Assembly: GCF_007197575.1 (NCBI RefSeq)
Contig: NZ_CP041616.1
Coordinates: 3,844,001-3,908,000, forward strand
Direction of reading: 5' to 3'
DNA from: Ornithinimicrobium ciconiae
GTDB taxonomy: Bacteria > Actinomycetota > Actinomycetes > Actinomycetales > Dermatophilaceae
DNA: 64,000 nucleotides
The notes under the pieces were generated by a model. That model had not been told where the DNA came from, did not search any database, and was given only the letters and a program-made list of their open reading frames with translations. Made by a program: the position numbers and the translations under genes. Position 1 is the stretch's first letter. Every line of letters begins with the position of its first letter. Below, piece after piece: positions 26,267 to 34,898 of this stretch.

Positions 26267-27903
26267 GCCCGCGCCCGCGGCTGCCGCGCCAGGACTGCGC
26301 GCACTGCGGGCGCCACGACCGATGCACCCGGGTCGTCCTGGAGAAGGCCGTCTGCCAGCGCTGCACGCTGCGTTTCGCCCGGACAGCCCAGCCCTGCCCC
26401 GGTTGCGGGCACATCAGGGTGCTGGCCTTCTACGACGACCGGCGCCGGCCGGCGTGCGCGGCCTGCACCGGCAACGAGACCGTCTACGCCTGCACCGCCT
26501 GCGGGCGGGAGGACTCCCCGTGGGGCCGGCTGTGCGGGCACTGCGCGCTGCAGGAGAAGGCCACCGTGCTGCTGTCCAGCCCCGACGGGGTCATCCACCC
26601 CCGGCTGCGGCCGGTGTACGACGCCCTGATCTCGGGCCCACGACCCCAGTCCACCCTGTACTGGTTCACCCGCTCCACCGGCCCGGCCACCCTGGGCGCG
26701 ATGGCCCGCGGCGAGCTCGACATCTCCCACGCGACCTTCGAGGCCATGCCCGCGAGCAGGACGAACAGCTACCTGCGCGACCTGCTCACCGCCCTGGGGG
26801 TCCTGCCGCCCTTCCACGCCGAGCTCGAGCGGGTCAGCCCGTGGCTGGAGGAGCTGCTGAGCACCCTGCCGGCCGGGCAGTCCGAGGTCCTGGCCCGGTT
26901 CGCCCGCTGGCAGGTGCTGAGCAGGCTGCGCCGCCAGGAGCATCACGGGATCCTCACCCACGGCGCGATCTCGGCAGCCAGGGCGACCATCGTCGTCACC
27001 GCGCGCTTCATGGACTGGCTCACCGAGGACGGCACCGACCTGACCGACATCGGCCAGGGAGATCTGGACCGGTACGCGCAGCAGCACCGCGCCCGCGCCC
27101 TCGCGCTGCGACCGTTCCTGGCCTGGCGCGCCCGCACCGGTCTCGGAGGGAATCTGTCCGTGGCCACCCGCCCCAGCACCCAGCCCGCCGTCACCCTCTC
27201 CGATGAGGACAGGTGGGCGCACGTCCAACTGCTCCTGCACGACGACACCATCCGCCTCTACACCCGCGTCGCCGGCCTGTTCGTCCTGCTCTACGCCCAA
27301 CCCCTGGCCCGGGTCGTCCGCATGCGCGCCCACCAGATCACCGTCAACCCCGACGGCGTCGTCACCGCCACGTTCGACACCTTCCCCATCGAGCTGCCGG
27401 ACCCGCTCGACCGCCTGGTTCGCACCCACCTGACCCGTCGGGGGCAGGCCTCCTACGCCAGCCGCGCCGAAATATGGCTCTTCCCCGGCGGCATTCCCGG
27501 CAAGCACCTGGCCACCGAGAACGTCCGCGCCCAGCTCGTCGAACGAGGCATCCAGCCCATGGCAGCCCGCAACGCCGCCATGTTCCAGCTCGCCGCGAGC
27601 ATGCCCACCCCGATCCTCGCCGACATCCTCGGCCTGGCACCCAACACCGCGACCCGGTGGGCCGCCCTGGCCTCCCGCGGATGGAGCACCTACACCGCGC
27701 AACGCGACACCCACCTGCGCCGTGCTGATCCCTACGAAGCTGATGCTTCCGAGAGCGCTGCGACGAGCTGCTGCACGGTCGGCGACCCGGCCACCCCTTC
27801 CGGTGTGCGGTACAACCGGCACGACAACGCCACCGGCGCTGCTGGTTCAGCGAACGGATCCACACCATCGATCAGCACCGACGGCGAGCCCAGGAACCCG
27901 TAG
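26263..27903 (+). CDS. Zinc-ribbon recombinase-like protein, degenerate tyrosine recombinase
   Basis: The 546-residue product has an N-terminal Cys-rich part with repeated CxxC pairs (CAHCGRHDRC, VCQRCTLRF, CPGCGHI, CAACTG, CTACGRE, CGHC; about 12-100), likely several zinc ribbons. A SAM-like domain and a tyrosine-recombinase-like fold follow. At the positions of HxxR and the catalytic Tyr I see AARNAAMFQLA and TATRWAALA, so the His and Tyr appear replaced. It may be a structural partner of the active recombinase. The last ~58 residues (27732-27903) are antisense to the thioredoxin-like gene and look like read-through beyond a junction. Confidence 0.72.
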   Translation: MSPRPRLPRQDCAHCGRHDRCTRVVLEKAVCQRCTLRFARTAQPCPGCGHIRVLAFYDDRRRPACAACTGNETVYACTACGREDSPWGRLCGHCALQEKATVLLSSPDGVIHPRLRPVYDALISGPRPQSTLYWFTRSTGPATLGAMARGELDISHATFEAMPASRTNSYLRDLLTALGVLPPFHAELERVSPWLEELLSTLPAGQSEVLARFARWQVLSRLRRQEHHGILTHGAISAARATIVVTARFMDWLTEDGTDLTDIGQGDLDRYAQQHRARALALRPFLAWRARTGLGGNLSVATRPSTQPAVTLSDEDRWAHVQLLLHDDTIRLYTRVAGLFVLLYAQPLARVVRMRAHQITVNPDGVVTATFDTFPIELPDPLDRLVRTHLTRRGQASYASRAEIWLFPGGIPGKHLATENVRAQLVERGIQPMAARNAAMFQLAASMPTPILADILGLAPNTATRWAALASRGWSTYTAQRDTHLRRADPYEADASESAATSCCTVGDPATPSGVRYNRHDNATGAAGSANGSTPSISTDGEPRNP

Positions 27904-28043
27904 GACTCCGCCTTCTCCGGCGTGTCCACCACCACGCGCTCCACCTCGACCGGCTCCCCGTGTACCTCGAGCGCCTCGCGCAGACGCGCCTGCGCCAGCT
28001 CCCAGTGCGGGCACCCGTCGAAGTAGAGGAATTGCACCTTCAC
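27732..28043 (-). CDS. Thioredoxin-like small protein with DGCPHW motif
   Basis: The 103-residue protein starts at GTG 28043 with CAGGA 7 nt upstream. VQFLYFDGCPHWELAQARL (about 3-21) has a single-Cys CPxW site in place of CxxC, and SYGFLGSPSVLIDGVDPF supplies the cis-Pro-like region. This family is often found beside mercury or other metal resistance genes and is annotated thioredoxin or alkylmercury-lyase associated. A longer start upstream at 28130 lacks support. It is transcribed against the recombinase module and divergent from the relaxase gene. Confidence 0.72.
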   Translation of the reverse strand: MKVQFLYFDGCPHWELAQARLREALEVHGEPVEVERVVVDTPEKAESYGFLGSPSVLIDGVDPFAEPAAPVALSCRLYRTPEGVAGSPTVQQLVAALSEASAS

Positions 28044-28205
28044 CCGTTCATCCTGCCCCAGCTGCGCGTAGCGGAGGCCGGCGGGGTGTCCGCGATGCCG
28101 GTACCGAGGGGCTATAAGGACACGTTCCAATAGGGCTGTCCACCAGTACCCCTGGGCGATTCGTGAGTCCCTGACGGCAGTTTCGGGGCTTTAGGGGGTG
28201 TGGTG

Positions 28206-31200
28206 ATGTCGATTCACAAGCTGGCGGCGGGGTCGGGGTATGACTACCTGACCCGGCAGGTCGCGCGTCAGGACGCCACCGAGACCGGGCATGTGGGGTT
28301 GGCCAGCTACTACACGGCCAGGGGTGAGTCCCCTGGTGTGTGGGTGGGCTCGGGCATGGCCGGGATCGTGGGTCTCCAGGTCGGGGATGAGGTCACCGCC
28401 GAGCAGATGGCCCGGTTGTTCGGCACCGGTGAGCACCCCCTGGGCGAAGCGGTCGGTGGGTCGTTGGGGGCAGCGTTCCGGGTCTACACGGGGCGGGAGG
28501 ATGTGAGCCCGTTCCGGGTCCAGGTCGCCCGAGGTTTGGAGCAGTACAACCGGTCCCAGGGGCTGCCGGCGAACCACCCCATCGCGGTGCAGGAACGGGC
28601 TCGGATCCGCACCGAGGTCGCCTCCGAGATGTTCGGCAAGGAGCACCAGCGGGCACCGCTCAGTGAGCGGGAACTGGCCGGGTTCATCGCGGTCCACTCC
28701 CGTTCGAAGACCACGGCCGTCGCGGGGTTCGACCTGACCTTCTCCCCCGTGAAGTCCGTGTCCACGCTGTGGGCAGTGGCCGACCTGTCCACCGCGGCAC
28801 AGATCGAAGCGGCTCACCAGAGAGCCGTCGGTGACGCGTTGGCCTTCCTGGAGGGCCATGCCCTGTTCACCCGGACGGGCAGGAACGGTGTGCAGCAGGT
28901 TGACGTGCGGGGCCTGGTCGCTACGGCGTTCACGCACCGTGACTCCCGGGCTGGGGACCCCGACCTACATACGCACGTGGCGGTGGCGAACAAGGTGCAG
29001 ACCCTGGACGGGAAGTGGCTCTCGATTGATGGGAGGTTGCTGTTCAAGGCCGCCGTGACGGCGTCGGAAACGTACAACACGGCCCTGGAGAAGCACTTGA
29101 GGCCCCTCGGCCTGGCCTTTGAGGAACGCCGAGGCACCGACCCCCAGAAGCGTCCAGTCCGGGAGGTGGTCGGGGTCGACCCGCGCCTGAACCAGCGGTG
29201 GTCCTCCCGGCGGGCCAGCATCGAGGCCCGGCGTGGCGTGCTGGCCCGGGAGTTCCAGGGCAGGCACGGTCGCCCGCCGACTCCGGTTGAGTCGATTCAG
29301 CTGGCGCAGCAGGCCACTCTGGAGACCCGCGAGGCCAAGCACGAGCCGAGGAGTCTGGCGCTACAGCGCGCGACCTGGCACGCCGAGGCCGCACACGTCC
29401 TGGGTGGCGAGCAGGCGGTCCAGGCCATGGTGCACAACGCCCGCAGCGGGGCCATCAGCAACGAGCGGGGCGATCCGGTCACCCAGGACTGGGTGCAGGA
29501 GACGGCACGGCGGATCGTGGGCACGCTGGAGTCGTCCCGCTCGACGTGGCAGGTCTGGCACGTCCGCGCCGAGGCCCAACGCCGAGTCCGCCGCATGGAC
29601 CTCCCCGCTGAGACTGTTGAGGCCCTGGTGGACCGGCTCAGCAAGGAAGCTCTGCGGCTCAGTCAGGGGCTGGCGGTGCGCAAAGACCCCGTCGTTGAGC
29701 CCTCACCGCTGCGCCGGGTCGACGGCAGCAGCGTCTACCACGTGGCTGGTTCGGACCTGTTCACCTCCACCACCGTCATGGACGCCGAGCATCGACTGGT
29801 GGCCACCGCGGGCCGTCTCGACGGCCGCCGAGCCGCCCCGGAGGCGGTTGAGGTCGCACTGTTGGAGTCGGTGGCCAACGGTGTCACGCTCAACGCCGGC
29901 CAGGCCGCCCTCGTACGGGAGATGGCGACCTCCGGTGCCCGGTTGCAGCTGGCGATCGCGCCGGCCGGTGCCGGGAAGACGACCGCGATGCGGTCCCTGA
30001 CCCGAGCATGGCAGGAGTCCGGCGGCACGGTCCTGGGACTAGCCCCCTCCGCGGCTGCCGCGGCGGTCCTGCGTGATCAGGCTGGGACCCACACCGACAC
30101 CCTCGCCAAACTGGTCTGGACCCTGGCCCACGACCCTACGAACCTGCCGCCCTGGGCCGAGGATACTGGTCCAGACTCCCTGGTGCTGGTCGATGAGGCG
30201 GGGATGGCCGACACCCTCTCCCTGGACAAGGCGGTGGCGTTCATCACCGGCCGTGGTGCCTCGGTCCGGCTCATCGGGGATGACCAGCAGCTCGCGGCCA
30301 TCCGTGCCGGTGGGGTGCTGCGTGATATCCGCGCCACCCACGGCGCCCTGCACCTGTCCGAACTGATGCGGTTCACCGGTGCCGCCGAAGGTGGCGCCTC
30401 CCTGGCGCTGCGAGACGGCAAACCCGAGGCCCTGGGTTTCTACCTGGACGCCGGGCGGGTTCACGTCGGGGATATCGCCACCATGACCGAGGCGGTGTTC
30501 AGCTCCTGGCAAGCCGACCGAGCACGCGGGCGTGACGCGATCATGCTCGCCCCCACCCGGGAACTGGTCGCCGAACTCAACCAACGGGCCCGTGCCCACC
30601 GGCTCGAAGGGATCGACACCCCCGGCCCGGTGCTCACCCTGGCCGACGGCAACGAGGCCTCCGTGGGTGACCTGGTCATCACCCGGACCAACGACCGGCG
30701 CTTGAGGATGACCGCGACCGACTGGGTGAAAAACGGTGACCGGTGGACCATCCTCGATCTTCCCGGCGACGGGTCTCTGCAGGTGCAGCACACCCGCACA
30801 CACCGCGTGATCGCCCTGCCCGCCGGTTACGTCCACAACTGCACCGAACTGGGGTACGCCACCACCGTCCACAGGGCCCAGGGAGTGTCCGTGGACGTGA
30901 GCCATGCCCTGGCGACCGGGGCGGAGTCCCGCCAGCAGCTGTACACGATGATGACCCGCGGTGCGCACGCCAACCACCTTTACCTGCAGGTCGTCGGTGA
31001 CGGGGATGAGCACAACCTCATCAAGCCTGGCACGGTCCACCCCCAGACCGCCACCGACCTGCTCGAGGCGGTCCTTTCCCGTGATGAGTCCCCCGTCTCG
31101 GCCACCACGATGGGCCGCACGCTGTCCGACTCGGCGCACTTGCTCGGCCAAGCGTGTGACCGGTACCTCGACGCCCTCTACACCGCAGCCACCGACCGTC

Positions 31201-32234
31201 TAGGCCCCGATCAACTCGCGCGGCTCGAGGAGGTCGCCGACCTCCTGGTTCCTGGCCTCACGCAGGCACCGGCCTGGCCGACACTCCGTGCCCACCTGAC
31301 CCTGCTGGCCGCTAACGGGACCGACCCTGCCATGGCGCTCGGTGCTGCGGTGGCCTCCCGCGAGCTGGACACCGCCAGTGACCCCGCCGCGGTCCTGGGA
31401 TGGCGCCTGGATGACTCCGGCCTGCGCAACGCCGGCCCCGGCCCCCTGCCCTGGGTACCCGGCGTCCCGCACACCCTGACCGAGCACCCCACCTGGGGTG
31501 ACTACCTCACCCGCCGTGCCGCCCTCGTGGTCAGCCTGGCAAGGGAGGTCGCCACCCAGGCTGTCGGCTCACTCGTCCCTGACTGGGCAGCCCAAGGCGG
31601 CACCACCCGCCCCGGCGACGACCTCTTGGCCAAGGTCGCGGTGTGGCGTGCCGCCACGCACGCCGGCCCCACCGACCTGCGCCCCACCGGCCCGCCCCAG
31701 GTCGACAAGGCCCCCGCCCTGCACCAGCGGGCGCTGCGTGAACAACTGGCCGGCGGCCGAGCGCCCGCACTGGCCGAGTGGGGTGACCTGATCGCACGAC
31801 TGTCACAGCAGGCCCGCTCCGACGACTTCGCCCCGGTCCTGGCCGAACGGCTCGCTGCCGTTTCGCGGGCCGGCCTGGACGCCGCCGGCCTGGTCAGCTC
31901 AGCCGCGCAGACCGGTCCCCTGCCCGATGACCACGCTGCCGCGGCACTGTGGTGGCGGATCGCCGAGCACCTCTCCCCCGCCGTCACCGCGCAAGCCGAC
32001 GAACCGCACACCGTCACTGCCGGGTGGGTGCCGACCCTGGCCGACAACCTCGGCACACCCCGGGTGCAGGCCATGCAGGACAGTCCCTGGTGGCCGGCCC
32101 TGGTCACCAGCATCGACCACGCACTACAACGCGGCTGGACGATCCCGCAACTCGCGTCCACGGCACCCCAGGACGGTGCCGACATCGACGATGACCTGGC
32201 GGATCAGCGTCCTGACCGACCCGCCACCGGTTGA
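28206..32234 (+). CDS. MobF-family conjugative relaxase-helicase (TrwC/TraI-like)
   Basis: The protein (about 1342 residues) nicks oriT and unwinds DNA for conjugative transfer. The relaxase domain includes the N-terminal YDYL Tyr pair and SYYTARGESPG, and the HUH metal site appears as HRDSRAGDPDLHTH at about 245-258. FDLTFSPVKSVS is the conserved MobF motif. A RecD-like helicase follows with Walker A APAGAGKTTA (about 583), LVLVDEAGM and the C-terminal VHRAQG motif. ATG 28206 has AGGGGG 7 nt upstream. A primase gene overlaps its end. The full-length frame has no breaks. Confidence 0.93.
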   Translation: MSIHKLAAGSGYDYLTRQVARQDATETGHVGLASYYTARGESPGVWVGSGMAGIVGLQVGDEVTAEQMARLFGTGEHPLGEAVGGSLGAAFRVYTGREDVSPFRVQVARGLEQYNRSQGLPANHPIAVQERARIRTEVASEMFGKEHQRAPLSERELAGFIAVHSRSKTTAVAGFDLTFSPVKSVSTLWAVADLSTAAQIEAAHQRAVGDALAFLEGHALFTRTGRNGVQQVDVRGLVATAFTHRDSRAGDPDLHTHVAVANKVQTLDGKWLSIDGRLLFKAAVTASETYNTALEKHLRPLGLAFEERRGTDPQKRPVREVVGVDPRLNQRWSSRRASIEARRGVLAREFQGRHGRPPTPVESIQLAQQATLETREAKHEPRSLALQRATWHAEAAHVLGGEQAVQAMVHNARSGAISNERGDPVTQDWVQETARRIVGTLESSRSTWQVWHVRAEAQRRVRRMDLPAETVEALVDRLSKEALRLSQGLAVRKDPVVEPSPLRRVDGSSVYHVAGSDLFTSTTVMDAEHRLVATAGRLDGRRAAPEAVEVALLESVANGVTLNAGQAALVREMATSGARLQLAIAPAGAGKTTAMRSLTRAWQESGGTVLGLAPSAAAAAVLRDQAGTHTDTLAKLVWTLAHDPTNLPPWAEDTGPDSLVLVDEAGMADTLSLDKAVAFITGRGASVRLIGDDQQLAAIRAGGVLRDIRATHGALHLSELMRFTGAAEGGASLALRDGKPEALGFYLDAGRVHVGDIATMTEAVFSSWQADRARGRDAIMLAPTRELVAELNQRARAHRLEGIDTPGPVLTLADGNEASVGDLVITRTNDRRLRMTATDWVKNGDRWTILDLPGDGSLQVQHTRTHRVIALPAGYVHNCTELGYATTVHRAQGVSVDVSHALATGAESRQQLYTMMTRGAHANHLYLQVVGDGDEHNLIKPGTVHPQTATDLLEAVLSRDESPVSATTMGRTLSDSAHLLGQACDRYLDALYTAATDRLGPDQLARLEEVADLLVPGLTQAPAWPTLRAHLTLLAANGTDPAMALGAAVASRELDTASDPAAVLGWRLDDSGLRNAGPGPLPWVPGVPHTLTEHPTWGDYLTRRAALVVSLAREVATQAVGSLVPDWAAQGGTTRPGDDLLAKVAVWRAATHAGPTDLRPTGPPQVDKAPALHQRALREQLAGGRAPALAEWGDLIARLSQQARSDDFAPVLAERLAAVSRAGLDAAGLVSSAAQTGPLPDDHAAAALWWRIAEHLSPAVTAQADEPHTVTAGWVPTLADNLGTPRVQAMQDSPWWPALVTSIDHALQRGWTIPQLASTAPQDGADIDDDLADQRPDRPATG

Positions 32235-33936
32235 GGACACCGTGCCCGCAGCCGAAACAGCGCATCCAGAGGAGTACCTCCCCGGTCGAATCGACCTCGA
32301 CGTGCCCTCGAACGTCGCCACAGACACCGAGTGGGACTCCTACCTCAACAGCCTCGGCACCACAGACGCCCCGGCCCACCACCCAGAGACCACCGACGCC
32401 GCGCCCTTCGACACGGTGCCCATTGGCAGCGGCGACTTGGACGCCGGCCTCGCACTGGCCGCGCTGGTCCGCGAAACGCTAGGACCGCTGGAGTACACCG
32501 ACGCCGAGCTCGACCACATCTTCGAGCGGGAGATGGCAGCCCGTGAGTCAGTCGTCCCTGTGGGACGGCTCGCGCAGGTCAACGCGATGGCCCTGGAGTT
32601 CTACGAGGACCGGTTCGCCACGAACGGGTGGGCCCGGGACTACCTGAGCGGCCGGTTCGGGCAGGACGTCGCCGGGCACCCCCACATCCACCCCGGCTAC
32701 GCACCGGCCGGGCGGACCACGCTGCTCGACCACCTCCGCGACCGAGGGGTCAGCGACCTCGAACTCACCCAGACGGGACTAGCGACCACCACCCGGCACG
32801 GGCGGCTCATCGACCGGTTCCGGGACCGGGCCCTCTTCCCGATCCACGACACCCGCGGACACGTCCTGGGCTTCATCGGACGCCGCAACCCCGAACACAC
32901 CGACAACACCCCCCACGCCGGGCCCAAGTACCTCAACACCCCCAGCACCCCGCTGTTCAACAAGGGCGACCAGCTCTACGGGCTGGTCGCCGACCTCCTG
33001 GCCTCCGGCGCGACACCGGTCCTGGTCGAAGGACCGATGGACGCCCACGCCGTCACCCTCGCCGGCCACGGCCGATATGTCGGTGTCGCACCGCTGGGCA
33101 CCGCCCTGACCGAAACCCAGGCCCGTCAACTCGCCGCCTACTCACCTTCGCCGTTGGTCGCCACCGACGCAGATCTGCCCGGACGTCTGGCCGCCGAACG
33201 CGACCACTGGCTCCTGAGCCAACACAACCTCACCCCGCTCACGCCCACCCTGCCACCCGGGTCCGACCCCGCAGACCTCCTCGAACGACGAGGGCCTGAC
33301 GTGCTGCGCAGGGTCATCGATGACGCCCGACCACTGGCCGAGACACTGCTGGAGGAGCGGCTGGCCAACCTGCCCCCAGCGCAGGCACTCCCCGCAGCGG
33401 CCACAGTGCTGGCCACCCACTCCCCCACCAGCTGGGACCCCGGCACGGCCAGCATCGCCGAGACTCTTGGCATCACCCAGAAGGAAGCCCACCGGACCCT
33501 GCACAAGGCCATCCAGACCTGGCATACGGACCCACGCAGAGTCGTCGCTACCCAGCTCGACAACACACATGACGTCAAGACCCGAATGGAGGAGCGCGAT
33601 GCCCAAGCGCCCGAGGCCCGGTGGGTCGCGGTCGCCACACAGATCGACTCACGCCTCCCCCACGAGGCAGACTGGCCCGCGCTAGCCCGCGTCATGCAGC
33701 AACTGCACAACGAGGGACACGACGTAGCCGTCCTCGCCCAGAAGACCGTGGCCGAAGAACCACTCGCGGACCGATCCGCCCAGGACCTCCGCTACCGACT
33801 CATCACCGAACTCCCCAGCGGTCACGTTGCACCCAGACCGACCAACGACCCGACCAAGTCCCGTGCCATCGACCTGGAACGCAGAAGCCGCCTTTCTGTG
33901 GCTTCGCACCCAGATCAGCTCGGCCCCTCTCGGTAG
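32191..33936 (+). CDS. TOPRIM/DnaG-like primase of the element
   Basis: The 581-residue protein overlaps the relaxase 3' end by 44 bp in another frame. An acidic N-terminal extension of about 75 residues precedes a DnaG-like catalytic core: ALEFYEDRFATNGWARDYL (about 130), FPIHDTRGHVLGFIGR, the TOPRIM motif PVLVEGPMDAHAV (Glu, about 272) and VATDADLPG (Asp-x-Asp, about 322). A zinc finger of chromosomal DnaG is not evident. The C terminus carries DnaB-interaction-like helices. It likely primes the transferred strand. No replication initiator is seen nearby. Confidence 0.85.
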   Translation: MTWRISVLTDPPPVEDTVPAAETAHPEEYLPGRIDLDVPSNVATDTEWDSYLNSLGTTDAPAHHPETTDAAPFDTVPIGSGDLDAGLALAALVRETLGPLEYTDAELDHIFEREMAARESVVPVGRLAQVNAMALEFYEDRFATNGWARDYLSGRFGQDVAGHPHIHPGYAPAGRTTLLDHLRDRGVSDLELTQTGLATTTRHGRLIDRFRDRALFPIHDTRGHVLGFIGRRNPEHTDNTPHAGPKYLNTPSTPLFNKGDQLYGLVADLLASGATPVLVEGPMDAHAVTLAGHGRYVGVAPLGTALTETQARQLAAYSPSPLVATDADLPGRLAAERDHWLLSQHNLTPLTPTLPPGSDPADLLERRGPDVLRRVIDDARPLAETLLEERLANLPPAQALPAAATVLATHSPTSWDPGTASIAETLGITQKEAHRTLHKAIQTWHTDPRRVVATQLDNTHDVKTRMEERDAQAPEARWVAVATQIDSRLPHEADWPALARVMQQLHNEGHDVAVLAQKTVAEEPLADRSAQDLRYRLITELPSGHVAPRPTNDPTKSRAIDLERRSRLSVASHPDQLGPSR

Positions 33937-34489
33937 GCCCGTCCGATCCTGCCCGCGCGCCGGACGAAGAGAACGCAACAAGTAGAAGTCCCTCCAACTC
34001 CGACCGCACGCACGTTCGACTTGACCTCTGCTACAGCAATGTAATGACAACCGTCGATACGAGAGGAGAAGTCTCATGAACTGCTGCGATCACGAGCTGG
34101 GTGGCCAAACTTCGGTGAGCGTGTAGCGGTGTGCGTGCACTGCGGCGCAGGGGGTCTGTTTGGAGCCGCCACGGTTCGCGAGACGGAGCGCTACCAACAG
34201 AACGCAGGTCGGGTCGCCGTCAAGGCCGCCACCCACAACCGGCAGATCTCATGTGCGACGACGGCCCAGGTGATGGTTGGCTTGGGAGGGTCGGCACACA
34301 TCGACACGTAGGTCACAGCCGCATAGCCGTCTCCGTGGAGGGTGCTTCTGGCCCATGAGGGCGGCGACGAGTTGAAACTCAGCCGACTCGCGGCCGACCG
34401 GGCATCCATCGGCGCCGATCTCCACGCCGACAATGACGACCGGCTGGGACGTCGACGTGCGCGATCGCGGTGATAAGACAAACGGCCGC
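33937..34489. other. 553-bp gap with only a short peptide frame
   Basis: The stretch after the primase contains a promoter-like TTGACC followed 15 bp later by TAATGA, then a strong Shine-Dalgarno and a 16-codon frame (listed separately). From 34127 to 34489 I see no gene on either strand. It appears to be a junction between the transfer module and the CDF exporter module. Confidence 0.5.
34076..34126 (+). CDS. 16-residue peptide or truncated gene start
   Basis: ATG 34076 is preceded by GAGAGGAGAAG with ideal spacing. The frame reads MNCCDHELGGQTSVSV and then stops. A CysCys-Asp-His start near metal genes suggests the beginning of a metal-related protein whose remainder was lost, or a leader peptide. 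Nothing downstream continues it in another frame convincingly. Confidence 0.25.
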   Translation: MNCCDHELGGQTSVSV

Positions 34490-34840
34490 TCAGGCTCGGT
34501 AAACGTGATCTGCCCCGGAGGCTACGCCAGTCTCGTGCTCGGCACGGGACAGAGTTTCGGCGAGCAGCCTGTGAACATGGGGATCCTGAGCCGAATAGTA
34601 GATGAAGGTACCTACACGGCGACTGTCGACTAGACCGGCGAGTCGCAGCTTGGCCAGGTGCTGGCTGACGGCGGTCGTGGATGAGCCGATGTGCTCGGCC
34701 AGTGCCGTAACACTGGCCTCCTCCTGCAGTAGTGCCCAGAGGATCTTCACTCTGGTGGGATCGGCCAGCATGCGGAAAGTCTGAGCCGCCAACTGGGCGT
34801 GGACCTCCGTCGGCACCGGCAGGATGGGTCGCTCGTGCAC
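34490..34840 (-). CDS. ArsR-family metal sensor, KmtR/NmtR-like
   Basis: The 116-residue protein starts at GTG 34840; an ATG at 34900 would overlap the divergent exporter start. HTH residues are VTALAEHIGSSTTAVSQHLA (about 43-62) and the wing is RRVGTFIYY. The alpha-5 segment DPHVHRLLAETLSRAEH keeps the Asp-x-His and a final His, but the middle His of NmtR/CzrA is Arg, as in KmtR-like variants. The Ni/Co/Zn type is suggested by the divergent CDF exporter. An inverted repeat between the two genes is the likely operator. Confidence 0.86.
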   Translation of the reverse strand: MHERPILPVPTEVHAQLAAQTFRMLADPTRVKILWALLQEEASVTALAEHIGSSTTAVSQHLAKLRLAGLVDSRRVGTFIYYSAQDPHVHRLLAETLSRAEHETGVASGADHVYRA

Positions 34841-34869
34841 CCACCCACCATACAACCGAAGATTCGTAA

Positions 34870-34885
34870 TTGCATGACTACGCAA
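34870..34885. promoter_or_regulatory. Candidate ArsR operator between sensor and CDF exporter
   Basis: TTGCATGACTACGCAA forms an inverted repeat with arms TTGC/GCAA in the 58-bp gap between the divergent arsR-like and CDF genes. It sits just upstream of the exporter start. Binding here could control both genes. Confidence 0.5.
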
Positions 34886-34898
34886 GTATTGTAGCAGC

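Noticed and set aside
28131..28205. A defined oriT nick site
   Set aside because: The position is suitable but I found no convincing inverted repeat plus nic sequence, so only a candidate interval is proposed in the findings.
30039..31151. Minus-strand 370-residue open frame
   Set aside because: It is the shadow of the relaxase helicase domain and has no recognisable protein features.
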